In this document: one piece after another, positions 51,064-60,012 of the stretch
Position numbering within the stretch: the first letter of the stretch is position 1
Layout: each line of letters starts with the position of its first letter
Assembly (NCBI GenBank): GCA_900752115.1
Contig: CAADUC010000108.1
Coordinates: 1 to 64,000, forward strand
Reading direction: 5' to 3'
Source of the DNA: Clostridia bacterium
Lineage (GTDB): Bacteria; Bacillota; Clostridia; Oscillospirales; Acutalibacteraceae
DNA length: 64,000 nt
Translations under genes and position numbers: made by a program
Notes under the pieces: model-generated
What the model saw: the letters and a program-made list of their open reading frames with translations, nothing else
Databases searched by the model: none
Told to the model about the DNA's origin: nothing

Positions 51064-51747
51064 TTACCCACAGATTCGGTAGACCACAAGAAAATGAAAA
51101 ACGGTACCCGCCAGGCAAAAAACATGCCACAGCGCGTGCATATAGCGAACCGTGCGGCCAATGCCGTAAATCACGGCCCCCACCGTATACAGAATGCCTC
51201 CCGTAACCAGAAGGACAAGAGAGAGACTGTCAATGCTTGCAAGAAGGGAGGGAAGAAAAAACAGCACACACCATCCCATCGCCAGATAGCAAATCATGGA
51301 AACGACGCGAAACTTTTTCATGTTAATCGCATTGAGAACGATTCCTATCACACCTGCTGTCCAGACGATACCGGCAAGCAGCCATCCCGTCTGTCCGCCG
51401 ATGCAGAGCAGTGAGATTGGTGTGTACGTCCCGGCGATCAACAGATAAATCGTGCAGTGATCGAGTACCTGAAAGATTTTTTTCGCTTTGCAAACCTCGA
51501 GCGAATGATACAGCGTCGACACAAGATAAAGCAAAAACATCGTCAGGCTGTAAACACCCGCGCTGGCCAGAGAAAGAGCATCTCCGGGAGCATGCATCAT
51601 CAGCACGACCGCTCCCACCGCTGCCAACGCTACGCCCAGACCGTGTGTAATCGCATTGGCAATCTCCTCGCCTATCGTATAGCTCGGAAGAGCAAGGACG
51701 CGGCGGCGCTCTTCTCTCCATCCGGGATTTCGGCTCACAAATTCCAT
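51064..51747 (-). CDS. trhA: TrhA/hemolysin III family membrane protein
   Basis: About 227 residues. After IGEEIANAITHGLGVALAAVG it has seven predicted membrane segments, SLTMFLLYLVSTLYHSL, HCTIYLLIAGTYTP, and the C-terminal MHALWHVFCLAGTVFHF. The conserved His, Ser and Asp of the PAQR/hemolysin III family are all visible. Bacterial members affect membrane fluidity rather than lyse cells. The start at 51747 follows AAAGGACGG; an ATG at 51777 is possible. The leader is AT-rich and structured. Confidence 0.9.
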   Translation of the reverse strand: MEFVSRNPGWREERRRVLALPSYTIGEEIANAITHGLGVALAAVGAVVLMMHAPGDALSLASAGVYSLTMFLLYLVSTLYHSLEVCKAKKIFQVLDHCTIYLLIAGTYTPISLLCIGGQTGWLLAGIVWTAGVIGIVLNAINMKKFRVVSMICYLAMGWCVLFFLPSLLASIDSLSLVLLVTGGILYTVGAVIYGIGRTVRYMHALWHVFCLAGTVFHFLVVYRICG

Positions 51748-51784
51748 CCCCTGTCCGTCCTTTCTGTCACATAGCATTCTCGAT

Positions 51785-51850
51785 CTTAATATATAGTTTC
51801 AAAAATCCAAACTAATAATTAAGATAGATTATATTTAGTATTAAATACTA
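51785..51850 (-). promoter_or_regulatory. AT-rich inverted repeats in the trhA leader
   Basis: A 15-bp imperfect inverted repeat, CTTAATATATAGTTT / AAACTAATAATTAAG (51785-51823, 13 of 15 paired), is followed by the perfect palindrome TAGTATT A AATACTA (51836-51850) near the transcription start. These may be operator or RNA elements. The composition contrasts with the GC-rich surroundings. Confidence 0.5.
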
Positions 51851-51856
51851 TGTAAT

Positions 51857-51885
51857 AGAATATACGGAATTCACAGGTTTGTCAA
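51857..51885 (-). promoter_or_regulatory. promoter of trhA
   Basis: On the minus strand TTGACA (51885-51880) and TATTCT (51862-51857) have 17-bp spacing. The -35 overlaps the stop codon of the upstream radical SAM gene. Confidence 0.7.
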
Positions 51886-52775
51886 GGCAAAACTCCCTCC
51901 AGATTAAAGTCAGGGATATAATTCTTTTTCGCAGACGAGCGTTCCTGTACAAATCCGTCCAGATTCAGGGAAAACAGAAGATCCTGCACCTTATCGTATT
52001 CACGCTTTGTGACGCGACGGTTAATTTCGGGAAATTCCGCCGCCCGACCGCATGGAATATACTGCGCCATCAGACTGACCAGAACTCCCTGCGGCAGATT
52101 GGAAGCCAGCCAGGAAAGCACCTCCGCCGTATTTCTGGTGTTGGACGGAAGCAGCAGATGACGGACAATCGTCCCTCTCTGCAAAATACCATCGCCGTCA
52201 AAAACGGCAGGCCCTGTCTGACGCTCCATTTCGAGAATCGCCGGCATAGCCGCCTGCGGATAGTTTTCCGCTCCCGAATACCGTCGGGAAAGCTCCGGAG
52301 AAAGATACTTGAGATCCGGCAGATAGATGTCGATCAGCCCTTCCAGTTCCCGCAGTGTCTCCACCCGCTCATAGCCGCCTGAATTATAGACCACCGGAAT
52401 ACCGGGACGGCGCAATTTCAGCGCCTCGGCAACAGCAGGCGCAAAATGCGTCGGATTCACCAGGTTGATGTTATGCGCCCCCTGCTTTTCCAAAGAAAGA
52501 AAGATATCCGAAAGCTCCTGGGGAGAAACACGCTTTCCCACCTCTCGCTGTGTGCTGATGGAATAATTCTGGCAAAAAACACAACCGAGCGAACAGCCTG
52601 TAAAAAAAACCGCTCCCGACCCGCGCGTACCGCTCAAACAGGGCTCCTCCCAGTAATGAAGAGCCGCCCTGGCCACCACAGCATCCGCGCCCATCCGGCA
52701 AAAACCGCCCCCCTCTTCCGCCGAGCGAAACGCTCTGCAGCGGCGCGGGCACAGCTCGCACGCCTTAATTTCCAT
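51882..52775 (-). CDS. radical SAM protein, pyruvate-formate-lyase-activating-enzyme-like
   Basis: The 297-residue protein begins MEIKACELCPRRCRAFRS with an N-terminal cysteine cluster. It has the radical SAM motif GCSLGCVFCQNYSIS (CxxxCxxC) and later YNSGGYERVETLRELEG and DIYLPDLKYLS. It belongs to the PflA-like group often annotated as PflX-type; the substrate is unknown. The start at 52775 is set by AAGGAGG. It overlaps pgeF by 11 bp, so they form an operon. No glycyl-radical enzyme is nearby. Confidence 0.9.
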   Translation of the reverse strand: MEIKACELCPRRCRAFRSAEEGGGFCRMGADAVVARAALHYWEEPCLSGTRGSGAVFFTGCSLGCVFCQNYSISTQREVGKRVSPQELSDIFLSLEKQGAHNINLVNPTHFAPAVAEALKLRRPGIPVVYNSGGYERVETLRELEGLIDIYLPDLKYLSPELSRRYSGAENYPQAAMPAILEMERQTGPAVFDGDGILQRGTIVRHLLLPSNTRNTAEVLSWLASNLPQGVLVSLMAQYIPCGRAAEFPEINRRVTKREYDKVQDLLFSLNLDGFVQERSSAKKNYIPDFNLEGVLP

Positions 52776-53622
52776 TTTGCTCCTCCTTCGGCACAACCGC
52801 AAGGAAAGCAGCCAAACCACCGCGCACACCGCCTGTCGCGCGGTGCGACCAGAGCAGCCTGTCATTGCATTTGGTGCAAAGCCGCGCAGTGCTGATATGC
52901 TCCGGCAAAACGCCTGCCTCCAGCAATACACGGCGGTTCGCCTCCCACAAATCAAGCCTGTACTTTCCGTTCGCCGCCTCATACAGGAAGGAGCGGGGTG
53001 AGAGGCTTTCCAGCGCAAGAAACTCCCGGGCCACTGTTTCGTCCACTTCGTAGCAGCACGCGCCGATCGACGGTCCAACAGCGACGAGCAGATCCTCGGG
53101 ACGGCTTCCGAACTCTACCGCCATCCGGCGAACCATACAAGCCCCCATTTTTGCCGCCGTCCCTCTCCATCCGGAATGGCCAAGCCCAACGGCACGATGG
53201 ACGGGATCCGCGAAAAAGAGAGGCGTACAGTCCGCATAATACGTCACAAGCGTCACAGACGGATCATCGGTGAGGAGACCGTCCACACTCTCGCGATCCT
53301 TTGGCCGCGTGATACCGACGCCCCGCTCCGCCGCTGTCACGCGCCGCACCACCGTATGATGATCCTGCGCGGAAGCAGTCAGGCTTTCATAAGAAAAGCC
53401 GGTCGCGGCACAAAAACGGCGGAAGTTCTCCTCCACATTCTCGCGCGGATCTCCGCGCCCGAAATTGAGGTTCATCGATTCAAAGGCCCCCGTGCTGACG
53501 CCGCCCAGACGGGTGGAAAAGGCATGACGGACAAAAGGAAGCTCCTCAAACGACGGAAACGTCAGCCAGCCAACAGAATCTTTCTCATGATAATTCATAC
53601 AGCCAACCGGCAGCTTTTCCAT
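52765..53622 (-). CDS. pgeF: peptidoglycan editing factor / laccase-domain protein
   Basis: About 285 residues. The family blocks are FVRHAFSTRLGGVSTGAFES, QDHHTVVRRV, YYADCTPLFFAD, GHSGWRGTAAKMG and the C-terminal zinc ligands CTKCNDRLLWSHR. PgeF (YfiH) hydrolyses wrongly built UDP-MurNAc precursors that carry L-Ser in place of L-Ala; some members also act as purine nucleoside phosphorylases (known). The start at 53622 follows GGGAGGG; an in-frame start at 53649 is less likely. Confidence 0.93.
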   Translation of the reverse strand: MEKLPVGCMNYHEKDSVGWLTFPSFEELPFVRHAFSTRLGGVSTGAFESMNLNFGRGDPRENVEENFRRFCAATGFSYESLTASAQDHHTVVRRVTAAERGVGITRPKDRESVDGLLTDDPSVTLVTYYADCTPLFFADPVHRAVGLGHSGWRGTAAKMGACMVRRMAVEFGSRPEDLLVAVGPSIGACCYEVDETVAREFLALESLSPRSFLYEAANGKYRLDLWEANRRVLLEAGVLPEHISTARLCTKCNDRLLWSHRATGGVRGGLAAFLAVVPKEEQNGN

Positions 53623-53670
53623 GGATATCCCTCCCAAGGATAAAATCATTCGTTAGACATGCGTGGAATT

Positions 53671-53676
53671 ATTGTA
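53671..53676 (-). promoter_or_regulatory. extended -10 of the pgeF unit
   Basis: TGGTACAAT (TACAAT with upstream TG) lies on the minus strand about 50 bp before pgeF; the -35 is weak. Between here and 53864 the sequence is pyrimidine-rich and holds no gene that I can see. Confidence 0.5.
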
Positions 53677-53864
53677 CCACAAGCGGTTACAAAAAGCTTT
53701 TGTTCACAAAAAAATTACATTTTGAGGCACATCCTCTTTGATCCCCCCACTTCCTTCCCTTTTCTTCCCCTGTGAGGAAAAACTCTCCCCCTCCCGGACA
53801 ATCCTTTCTCCCACTGCGGCCCGCCGTACCCCCTGATGGGAGAATTTGTCACCCCCCGCTCAAC

Positions 53865-53893
53865 TTGACATAATCAGGTAAATCCCATATAAT
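53865..53893 (+). promoter_or_regulatory. perfect consensus promoter for the GH25 gene
   Basis: TTGACA (53865-53870) and TATAAT (53888-53893) have exactly 17-bp spacing. The leader is about 160 nt and contains no credible gene. Confidence 0.88.
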
Positions 53894-54059
53894 CGAAGAT
53901 GTACGAATTTTGCCGGATATTCGGGGTTTTCCCCTTCTGCAGGAATCGGGAAATAGATTCAAATCTGCATCCATTTTCTCCCCTTGGGAGACTCCCGCAC
54001 CGCCCCTTCTCTTCTGCAATTCCCTCGTGCAATTCCAATGAATGGAGGACTCACTACCC

Positions 54060-56375
54060 ATGCCAAAGAAACTGCTCTCTCTTCTGCTCGCCCTCGTTCT
54101 TGTCATTGGAGTCTACGTACCCGTTTCGGTATCGGCGGATTCCAATTATTCCCTGAGTCAAACCATGATGGCCCTGCGCCCGGGAGAAAGCGGCGTTCTT
54201 TTCGCCACCTCAAGCAGCGGTACCGCCACTGTGCAATCCTGGAGTTCCAGCAACCCGAGCGTTGCAACGGTCAGCGGCGGGCGTGTGCAGGGTATCAGCT
54301 ACGGAATCTCTACGGTAACCGCCTATTTTCCGGACGGCAGTTACGCCTCCTGTCAGGTCCATGTAGCGCTGATGGGAATTGACGTTTCCTATTATCAGGG
54401 AAATATCAACTGGACGTCCGTCGCCAACAGCGGATTGGTAGACTTTGCGATCATTCGCACCGGCTACGGCGGAGAAAACTGGAGCACTCAGAAAGACACC
54501 TGCTTTGAACAGAATTATTCCGGCTGCGTGGCAAACAACATCCCTGTCGGCGTATACCATTTCAGCTACGCCACCACGCCTGAGATGGCAAAAAAAGAAG
54601 CGGAATTCTGCCTCTATATTCTCAATGGCCGCAAGCTCGACTATCCGGTTTTCTATGATATTGAAACGGCTGCGCACCGCGCCATGGACTCCACTACGAT
54701 GGCCGCCATTGTCGAGGCTTTCTGCAGCACCATTGAAGCCGCTGGCTATGATGCAGCGCTGTACAGCTCCCCCACTCTCTATAACAGCTGCCTGTCCAGT
54801 CCGACTCTCGACAAATACGATCGCTGGGTCGCGCACTACGGCGTCGATCGCCCCAACTTCTATAAGGATTTCACCATTTGGCAGAGTGGTTTCCGTACGG
54901 TCCCGGGTATTTCCGGCAACGTAGACGCCAACTACGGTTATAAGGATTACGCAAGCAGCGGCGGTTCCGGCGGCAGTGTAAATCCCGGCGGTGACGACAC
55001 CTATACACTGGAATGTGACGTTTCTTCGTACACGTTCGGCAGCAACAGCACCTACGACTTTATCGTGTGGACGGATAACCCGCGTCTTCCGACCGTGAAA
55101 TCCAACTCGCCCGAGATTGTATCCATTTCTCTTTCTAGCGTCGTGACCGGCGGATATAAGTATACGCTGACAAAGCAATCCGAAGGCGATGCCCTCATTA
55201 CTATTGTAGATGACGTCGGCAACATGTGTGCCTTCATTGCCACTGTGCCGGCAAACTCGTCACAAACCGCTATCACCTGCGACACTACCTCCTACACCTT
55301 CAACGGTACGAGTGATTCTTACATTTTCCAGGTGTACACCACCAGCAGTATGGCTCCCACTGTTTCCTCGTCCAATACGGCTGTTGCCACCGTTTCCTAT
55401 TATGCGGCAACCTCCAATGGCTTCCAGTATAAGCTGACAAACAGGGGATCAGGTTCAACACTGATCACCATTCGGGATCAAAACGGTACCTCTGTGTCCT
55501 TCCCGGTCACCGGTTACTCAAGTTCTTCCGGCGGCTCCGGAGGATCGGGCGGCTCTTCGACCGGCACCCTGCCATGTGATACTTCTGCCTACACATTCAC
55601 AACTCTGAATGCTTACACCTACAAGGTAACCACGAACAGCAAGACAGCCCCGACCGCTACCTCTTCCAACCCGAGCGCAGTTTCTGTCGCTTACAAGGGT
55701 GTCTGTGAAGGCGGATACCTGTTCACCATCACCAACCAGGGCGCCGGTACAGCCACCATCACCACCAAGGACGCCGACGGCAGAACCTGCTCCTTTGTTG
55801 CAACAGGTAAGGGAAGCTCCTCCGGCGGTTCCTCGACCGGTACGCTGCCGTGTGACACCTCTTCGTACACCTTCACGACGCTGAATGCTTACACGTACAA
55901 GGTAACCACGAGCAGCACCACTCCGCCGACGGCAACTTCTTCCAACACCAGCGCCGTGACCGTTGCTTACAAAGGCACCTGTGAAGGCGGATACCTGTTC
56001 ACCATCACCAATCAGGGCGCCGGTACGGCCACCATCACCACCAAGGACGCCGGCGGCAGAACCTGTTCTTTTGTCGCTACCGGAAAAGGAAGTTCCTCCG
56101 GCGGCAGCAGTTCGAATTACACCATCAAATCCGATACCACCGCTCCGTTCAATATGCGCGTCGGAGCCAGCTACACCTTTAAGTTTACTGTAACAGGCGG
56201 CGGCTCCCCGCAGTTTGCCTCCGGCAATACCAGTTTCCTCCAGCTTACAAAAGTCGTGCAGGAAGGCAATGATTATCTCGTGACCTTCAAAGCTGTCGCA
56301 GCGGGACAGGTAGGCGTTTATGCTTCTGCAGACGGTCCGTACATGGATCGCCAGTGCATTATCGATGTGATCTGA
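54060..56375 (+). CDS. secreted GH25 muramidase with Ig-like and duplicated C-terminal beta modules
   Basis: 771 residues. Order: signal peptide (1-26, ending VSVSA), a BIG2-like bacterial Ig domain (about 30-103), a GH25 catalytic domain (about 106-295) with D108 in MGIDVSYYQG and D200/E202 in FYDIETAAH, then a Gly/Ser linker and about five beta modules of 85-95 residues joined by Ser/Gly-rich linkers. GH25 enzymes cut the MurNAc-GlcNAc bond of peptidoglycan. No LPXTG or choline-binding repeats are seen; the modules may bind wall polymers. The start at 54060 follows GGAGG (11 nt). Monocistronic with a consensus promoter. Confidence 0.93.
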   Translation: MPKKLLSLLLALVLVIGVYVPVSVSADSNYSLSQTMMALRPGESGVLFATSSSGTATVQSWSSSNPSVATVSGGRVQGISYGISTVTAYFPDGSYASCQVHVALMGIDVSYYQGNINWTSVANSGLVDFAIIRTGYGGENWSTQKDTCFEQNYSGCVANNIPVGVYHFSYATTPEMAKKEAEFCLYILNGRKLDYPVFYDIETAAHRAMDSTTMAAIVEAFCSTIEAAGYDAALYSSPTLYNSCLSSPTLDKYDRWVAHYGVDRPNFYKDFTIWQSGFRTVPGISGNVDANYGYKDYASSGGSGGSVNPGGDDTYTLECDVSSYTFGSNSTYDFIVWTDNPRLPTVKSNSPEIVSISLSSVVTGGYKYTLTKQSEGDALITIVDDVGNMCAFIATVPANSSQTAITCDTTSYTFNGTSDSYIFQVYTTSSMAPTVSSSNTAVATVSYYAATSNGFQYKLTNRGSGSTLITIRDQNGTSVSFPVTGYSSSSGGSGGSGGSSTGTLPCDTSAYTFTTLNAYTYKVTTNSKTAPTATSSNPSAVSVAYKGVCEGGYLFTITNQGAGTATITTKDADGRTCSFVATGKGSSSGGSSTGTLPCDTSSYTFTTLNAYTYKVTTSSTTPPTATSSNTSAVTVAYKGTCEGGYLFTITNQGAGTATITTKDAGGRTCSFVATGKGSSSGGSSSNYTIKSDTTAPFNMRVGASYTFKFTVTGGGSPQFASGNTSFLQLTKVVQEGNDYLVTFKAVAAGQVGVYASADGPYMDRQCIIDVI
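55557..56108 (+). repeat. tandem 276-bp duplication inside the GH25 gene
   Basis: Units 55557-55832 and 55833-56108 each encode 92 residues of nearly identical sequence (TGTLPCDTS.YTFTTLNAYT through SFVATGKGSSSGGS). DNA identity is high, implying a recent duplication. The earlier modules at about 55010-55530 are diverged versions. Confidence 0.85.
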
Positions 56376-56416
56376 GACAATCGACAGCTCCCCCTCCTAT
56401 TTCTGAACAAACAGCA

Positions 56417-56460
56417 GAAAGGCTGCAATCCCTTCCTTGGGGATTGCAGCCTTTCTTTAT
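56417..56460 (+). terminator. terminator of the GH25 gene
   Basis: A perfect 16-bp stem, GAAAGGCTGCAATCCC / GGGATTGCAGCCTTTC, with a 6-nt loop is followed by TTTAT. Confidence 0.85.
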
Positions 56461-56632
56461 GCCCGGAGAGCACTTTGGAGCCAACATAAACCCTTTCTGT
56501 TCTGTTTCCGCACGAAAGGAGCAGAGAAGCCCGCCTCCAACTTCAAATCGTTCCGGAAGAGTACCAGATGTCCTTCCGGAAGAATCACAGGAAATCCTGT
56601 CAAAACGACTGGAAGCTTTTCGCCGGAATGCA

Positions 56633-57475
56633 TCATCTCCCGGTTGACTGTCCGTACATGAATTCCGAAACCGCGCGGCTGAAAAAGAGCAAGGCACACT
56701 GTACTGCCACCACAGCGAATAAAACGGCAAAAAGCAGCCAAAACCATGCCGGAAGCGGCTGACCGAGCGTAATCGCTTCCACAAAAATCATGAAATACAA
56801 AAACAGCGTGATGAGATTCAGCACGGCCATTGCATACCGCACCCAACTGACGCCGCGGTACAGCGCAACGCAGCACGCGATGGTCAGACCTGCTCCGAGC
56901 AGGCTGAAGCTGCCCGTAAACAGCGTCAGAACAATGGAAATAACCTGTGCCGCGATAATGCCGATCACCATCTTCTCTCCTGTCTCCGAAAGGCGGCGCT
57001 GCCTCTCCAGAAACGCCTGGTATGCCTTTTCCTTCTCCTCCGCCTCCAAATCCTCAAGGCGGTCAAAGCGGAGAGCGATATCGGGGTTCGGCAGAGACGC
57101 TGACACAGAGCGGAATTGCTCTGCGAGCTGATGAATGCTCTGCATTCCCGAACCGTCCATCCGGCTGAGACTGGCAAGGATAATCTCCCGATCCTTCTGT
57201 TCCTTTCGCAGCGCAGCGCGGCGAACAGAAAGCACTTCCGCGATCCGTTCCGGACTTTTCTGCATCGAGAGAATTTCTTCAATGCTGAACGAGAGCTTGC
57301 GCAGATCGCTGATATCGCGCAGCGTCTGCACATCCTCGCGGCTGTACTCGCGGTACTCTCTGTCATTGCGCACGATAAGTTCGGGTGAAACAAGCCCCTT
57401 TGCGACATAGAACCGTACGGCACGTTCCGTCAGACCTGTTTTGTCGCAGACCTCCTTCATTTTCATACCATCCAT
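56633..57475 (-). CDS. MerR-family regulator with C-terminal membrane domain
   Basis: About 280 residues. The N-terminal MerR helix-turn-helix is MKEVCDKTGLTERAVRFYVA with wing REYREYSREDVQTL, followed by a coiled-coil dimerisation helix (about 75-110). From about 170 there are three to four membrane segments (MVIGIIAAQVISIVLTLF, LLGAGLTIACCVALY, WFWLLFAVLFAVVAVQC). A DNA-binding protein anchored in the membrane is unusual for MerR. The start at 57475 follows AAGGAG; 57466 is also possible. Its promoter has the 19-bp spacer expected for MerR control. Confidence 0.85.
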   Translation of the reverse strand: MDGMKMKEVCDKTGLTERAVRFYVAKGLVSPELIVRNDREYREYSREDVQTLRDISDLRKLSFSIEEILSMQKSPERIAEVLSVRRAALRKEQKDREIILASLSRMDGSGMQSIHQLAEQFRSVSASLPNPDIALRFDRLEDLEAEEKEKAYQAFLERQRRLSETGEKMVIGIIAAQVISIVLTLFTGSFSLLGAGLTIACCVALYRGVSWVRYAMAVLNLITLFLYFMIFVEAITLGQPLPAWFWLLFAVLFAVVAVQCALLFFSRAVSEFMYGQSTGR

Positions 57476-57551
57476 TCTCCTTCCCCTGCGCCCCGGATGC
57501 CGCTTTGCAAAACATCCCGGAAAACGCTTTTCTGTGTCTGTTTCCACCCTT

Positions 57552-57582
57552 ATCATACAAACTGACGTAAGGGAAGTGTCAA
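57552..57582 (-). promoter_or_regulatory. MerR-type promoter with 19-bp spacer
   Basis: On the minus strand TTGACA (57582-57577) and TATGAT (57557-57552) are separated by 19 bp, the overlong spacing remodelled by MerR activators. The spacer contains CTTCCCTTACGTCAG with TGAC/GTCA ends. Confidence 0.7.
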
Positions 57583-57597
57583 GAGGAAAATGAAAAA

Positions 57598-58905
57598 TCA
57601 GAGACCAATTCGATCAAAAATCAGGGGGCGGGGCTCGGGAGGCTCCTCGCCAAACCGGAGAGCTGCGCGGAACGTCTGCTCCGCTGTCCGGCAGAGGGAG
57701 TCCGCGGAAGCGTAAAACTCCGCCAAAACATCGCCGGTGCGGACAAAATCCCCCGGCTTCTTTTTCAGAAGAATCCCCGCGCTGTAGTCGATTGCATCTT
57801 CCTTCCGCTCCCGGCCTGCGCCGAGCTCCACGGATGCAACGCCGCACCGTTCTGTGTCAATGGCGCAGAGATAACCGCCGCGCTCTGCCCTGACTTCATA
57901 GCGGACAACCGGCGCAAAGAAAGCGCGGTAATCCTCGAGTGCGGCGACCTCTCCGCCCTGCGCCGCAACCATTTCACAGAGCTTGGCAAAAGCCTGCCCG
58001 TTGAGAAGCTGCCCACGGGCAAGCGCTCGTCCCTCCTCAAGATCAGACGCTTTTCCTGCCATCACCAGAATACCGGCAGCAAGCTCTGTACAAAGCCGTG
58101 TCAAATCCTCCGGACCGCGTCCCTTGAGCGTCTCACATGATTCCATGACCTCAAGAGCGTTGCCGACGGCAAATCCAAGCGGACGATCCATATCCGTGAT
58201 AAAAGCGGCTGCCCGCCGTCCGGCATGCGAGGCGATCTCTACCATTGACTGCGCAAGGGCGCGGGAATCCTCCACCGTCTTCATAAAGGCTCCGCTTCCC
58301 GTCTTGACGTCAAGCAGGATACAGTCTGCACCCGCGGCAAGCTTCTTGCTCATGATACTCGAGGCAATCAACGGAATGCTCTCTACCGTCGCGGTCACAT
58401 CGCGCAGGGCATACAGCTTTTTGTCTGCCGGAACAAGATTTCCTGTTTGGCCGACAACGCAGATCCCCACCTCACGCACAATACGGAAGAACTCGTCGCG
58501 GGAAAGATCGGTACACAAGCCCGGAATGGACTCAAGCTTGTCAATCGTGCCGCCTGTGTGGCCGAGACCGCGCCCGCTCATCTTTGCCATGCGTACGCCG
58601 AGCGACGCGACAATCGGACCAAGCACGAGCGTTGTCTTATCTCCTACGCCGCCGGTGCTGTGCTTATCCGCTTTGATTCCCTCAATGGAGGACAAATCCA
58701 CCGTATCGCCCGAACATTCCATCTCCATGGTAAGCCAGGCCGTCTCACGGGCCGTCATGCCGCGCAGACAGATCGCCATCGCCAGAGCGCTGGCCTGATA
58801 ATCCGGAATTTCCCCGCTGACATAACCATGGATGAAAAACGCGATTTCATCACGGCTCAGCTCGCCGCCGTCGCGCTTTTTTGCGATTACATCATACATT
58901 CTCAT
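57598..58905 (-). CDS. pdp: pyrimidine-nucleoside phosphorylase
   Basis: The 435-residue protein starts [20 protein letters not shown] with AAGGAGG 9 nt upstream. It carries the phosphate-binding KHSTGGVGDKTTLVLGPIVA and the SGRGLGHTGGTIDKLESIPG segment typical of the thymidine/pyrimidine phosphorylase family. It cleaves uridine, deoxyuridine or thymidine to base and (deoxy)ribose-1-phosphate. It is the last gene of the deo operon and overlaps cdd by 14 bp. Confidence 0.94.
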   Translation of the reverse strand: MRMYDVIAKKRDGGELSRDEIAFFIHGYVSGEIPDYQASALAMAICLRGMTARETAWLTMEMECSGDTVDLSSIEGIKADKHSTGGVGDKTTLVLGPIVASLGVRMAKMSGRGLGHTGGTIDKLESIPGLCTDLSRDEFFRIVREVGICVVGQTGNLVPADKKLYALRDVTATVESIPLIASSIMSKKLAAGADCILLDVKTGSGAFMKTVEDSRALAQSMVEIASHAGRRAAAFITDMDRPLGFAVGNALEVMESCETLKGRGPEDLTRLCTELAAGILVMAGKASDLEEGRALARGQLLNGQAFAKLCEMVAAQGGEVAALEDYRAFFAPVVRYEVRAERGGYLCAIDTERCGVASVELGAGRERKEDAIDYSAGILLKKKPGDFVRTGDVLAEFYASADSLCRTAEQTFRAALRFGEEPPEPRPLIFDRIGL

Positions 58906-59341
58906 CGGCTGTTCCTCCTTCTCCATTCAGACTTGCCGGAGTAAATGCGAGCGGCAGCAGCTCTCCAAGCGTGTAACACTCTGTTTTCTCTTCACTCTGC
59001 ACCAGAAGCACCTCAAAGTCCGGGGAGCAGAATTCAGCAAGCGCCTGGCGGCAGACACCGCACGGCGGACAAAAAGAGGCAGGAGATTTCCCTTCCGGAC
59101 CCCCGGCAACCGCAATAGCAGTAAAACGGCGCTTTCCCTGCGCAACGGCAGAAAACAGAGCGGTACGCTCCGCACAGTTGGTCGGGCCATAGGCTGCGTT
59201 CTCCACATTGCAGCCGGGAAACAGCGTTCCGTCCTCCGCGAGAAGGGCCGCACCCACAGCCCAGTGCGAATAGGGAACGTACGCATTTCTCCTCGCTTCG
59301 AGAGCACACCGGACCAGCCTGTCTCTCGTCTCCCGCGTCAT
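58892..59341 (-). CDS. cdd: cytidine deaminase
   Basis: The 149-residue protein has [20 protein letters not shown], the zinc and catalytic motif [12 protein letters not shown] and the second zinc motif [13 protein letters not shown]. It converts (deoxy)cytidine to (deoxy)uridine, feeding the phosphorylase encoded next. The start at 59341 follows AAGGAGG and overlaps the deoC stop by 4 bp. Confidence 0.95.
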   Translation of the reverse strand: MTRETRDRLVRCALEARRNAYVPYSHWAVGAALLAEDGTLFPGCNVENAAYGPTNCAERTALFSAVAQGKRRFTAIAVAGGPEGKSPASFCPPCGVCRQALAEFCSPDFEVLLVQSEEKTECYTLGELLPLAFTPASLNGEGGTADENV

Positions 59342-59997
59342 GCCTTCTCCGCCTCCTTCAGAAGGCGCACCACACGGCTCGTGCCAAGCCGGGACGCTCC
59401 AAGGGAAAGGAAGCGCTCCGCATCCGCAAGAGTGGAAATGCCTCCCGCCGCCTTGATGCGCACGCCGGGCCCAATGTGCTCCCGGAAGAGTTCCACATCC
59501 CCGAAGGTCGCGCCGCCCGTTGAGAAGCCTGTGGACGTCTTGATGAAATCGGCTCCGGATTGCGTGACTATCTCGCAAAGACGGATTTTCTCTTCCCTGG
59601 TGAGTAGGCAAGTCTCGATAATGACCTTGAGAATGTGGCTGCCGCATGCGGCCTTCACGGCGCGGATCTCATCCAGCACCCGATCCAACCGGCCGTCCTT
59701 CACCCATCCAAGGTTCACCACCATATCGATCTCGTCCGCCCCATTTTCCAGCGCGTCCTTCGTCTGAAAAACCTTCGAGGCCGTTGTATCGTATCCGTTT
59801 GGAAAACCGATCACGGTACAGACTGCCATGCGCTCCTGTACATACTCCTTTGCCTGCCTCACATAGGAGGCGGGAATGCAGACGCTCGCCGTCTGATAGC
59901 GGACAGCGTCGTCACACAGTTCGCGAATTTCTTCCCAGCGGGCCGTGGGAGCCAGCAGGGTGTGGTCAACGGCGCGCAGAACTTCTCTCGAATCCAT
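59338..59997 (-). CDS. deoC: deoxyribose-phosphate aldolase
   Basis: The 219-residue TIM-barrel has [10 protein letters not shown] at the start, [14 protein letters not shown] and the Schiff-base lysine in [18 protein letters not shown]. It splits deoxyribose-5-phosphate to acetaldehyde and glyceraldehyde-3-phosphate. It lies 15 bp after deoD. Length is normal for the short bacterial form. Confidence 0.96.
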   Translation of the reverse strand: MDSREVLRAVDHTLLAPTARWEEIRELCDDAVRYQTASVCIPASYVRQAKEYVQERMAVCTVIGFPNGYDTTASKVFQTKDALENGADEIDMVVNLGWVKDGRLDRVLDEIRAVKAACGSHILKVIIETCLLTREEKIRLCEIVTQSGADFIKTSTGFSTGGATFGDVELFREHIGPGVRIKAAGGISTLADAERFLSLGASRLGTSRVVRLLKEAEKA

Positions 59998-60012
59998 CGC
60001 GTGTTCTCCTCC

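Noticed and set aside
52776-53078. Extended N-terminus of the radical SAM gene (about 100 residues)
   Set aside because: It is the pgeF coding sequence read in another frame. MEIKACELCPRRC with AAGGAGG is the true start.
55557-56108. CRISPR-like or mobile repeat
   Set aside because: The repeat is an in-frame coding duplication of a protein module, with no spacers or terminal inverted repeats.
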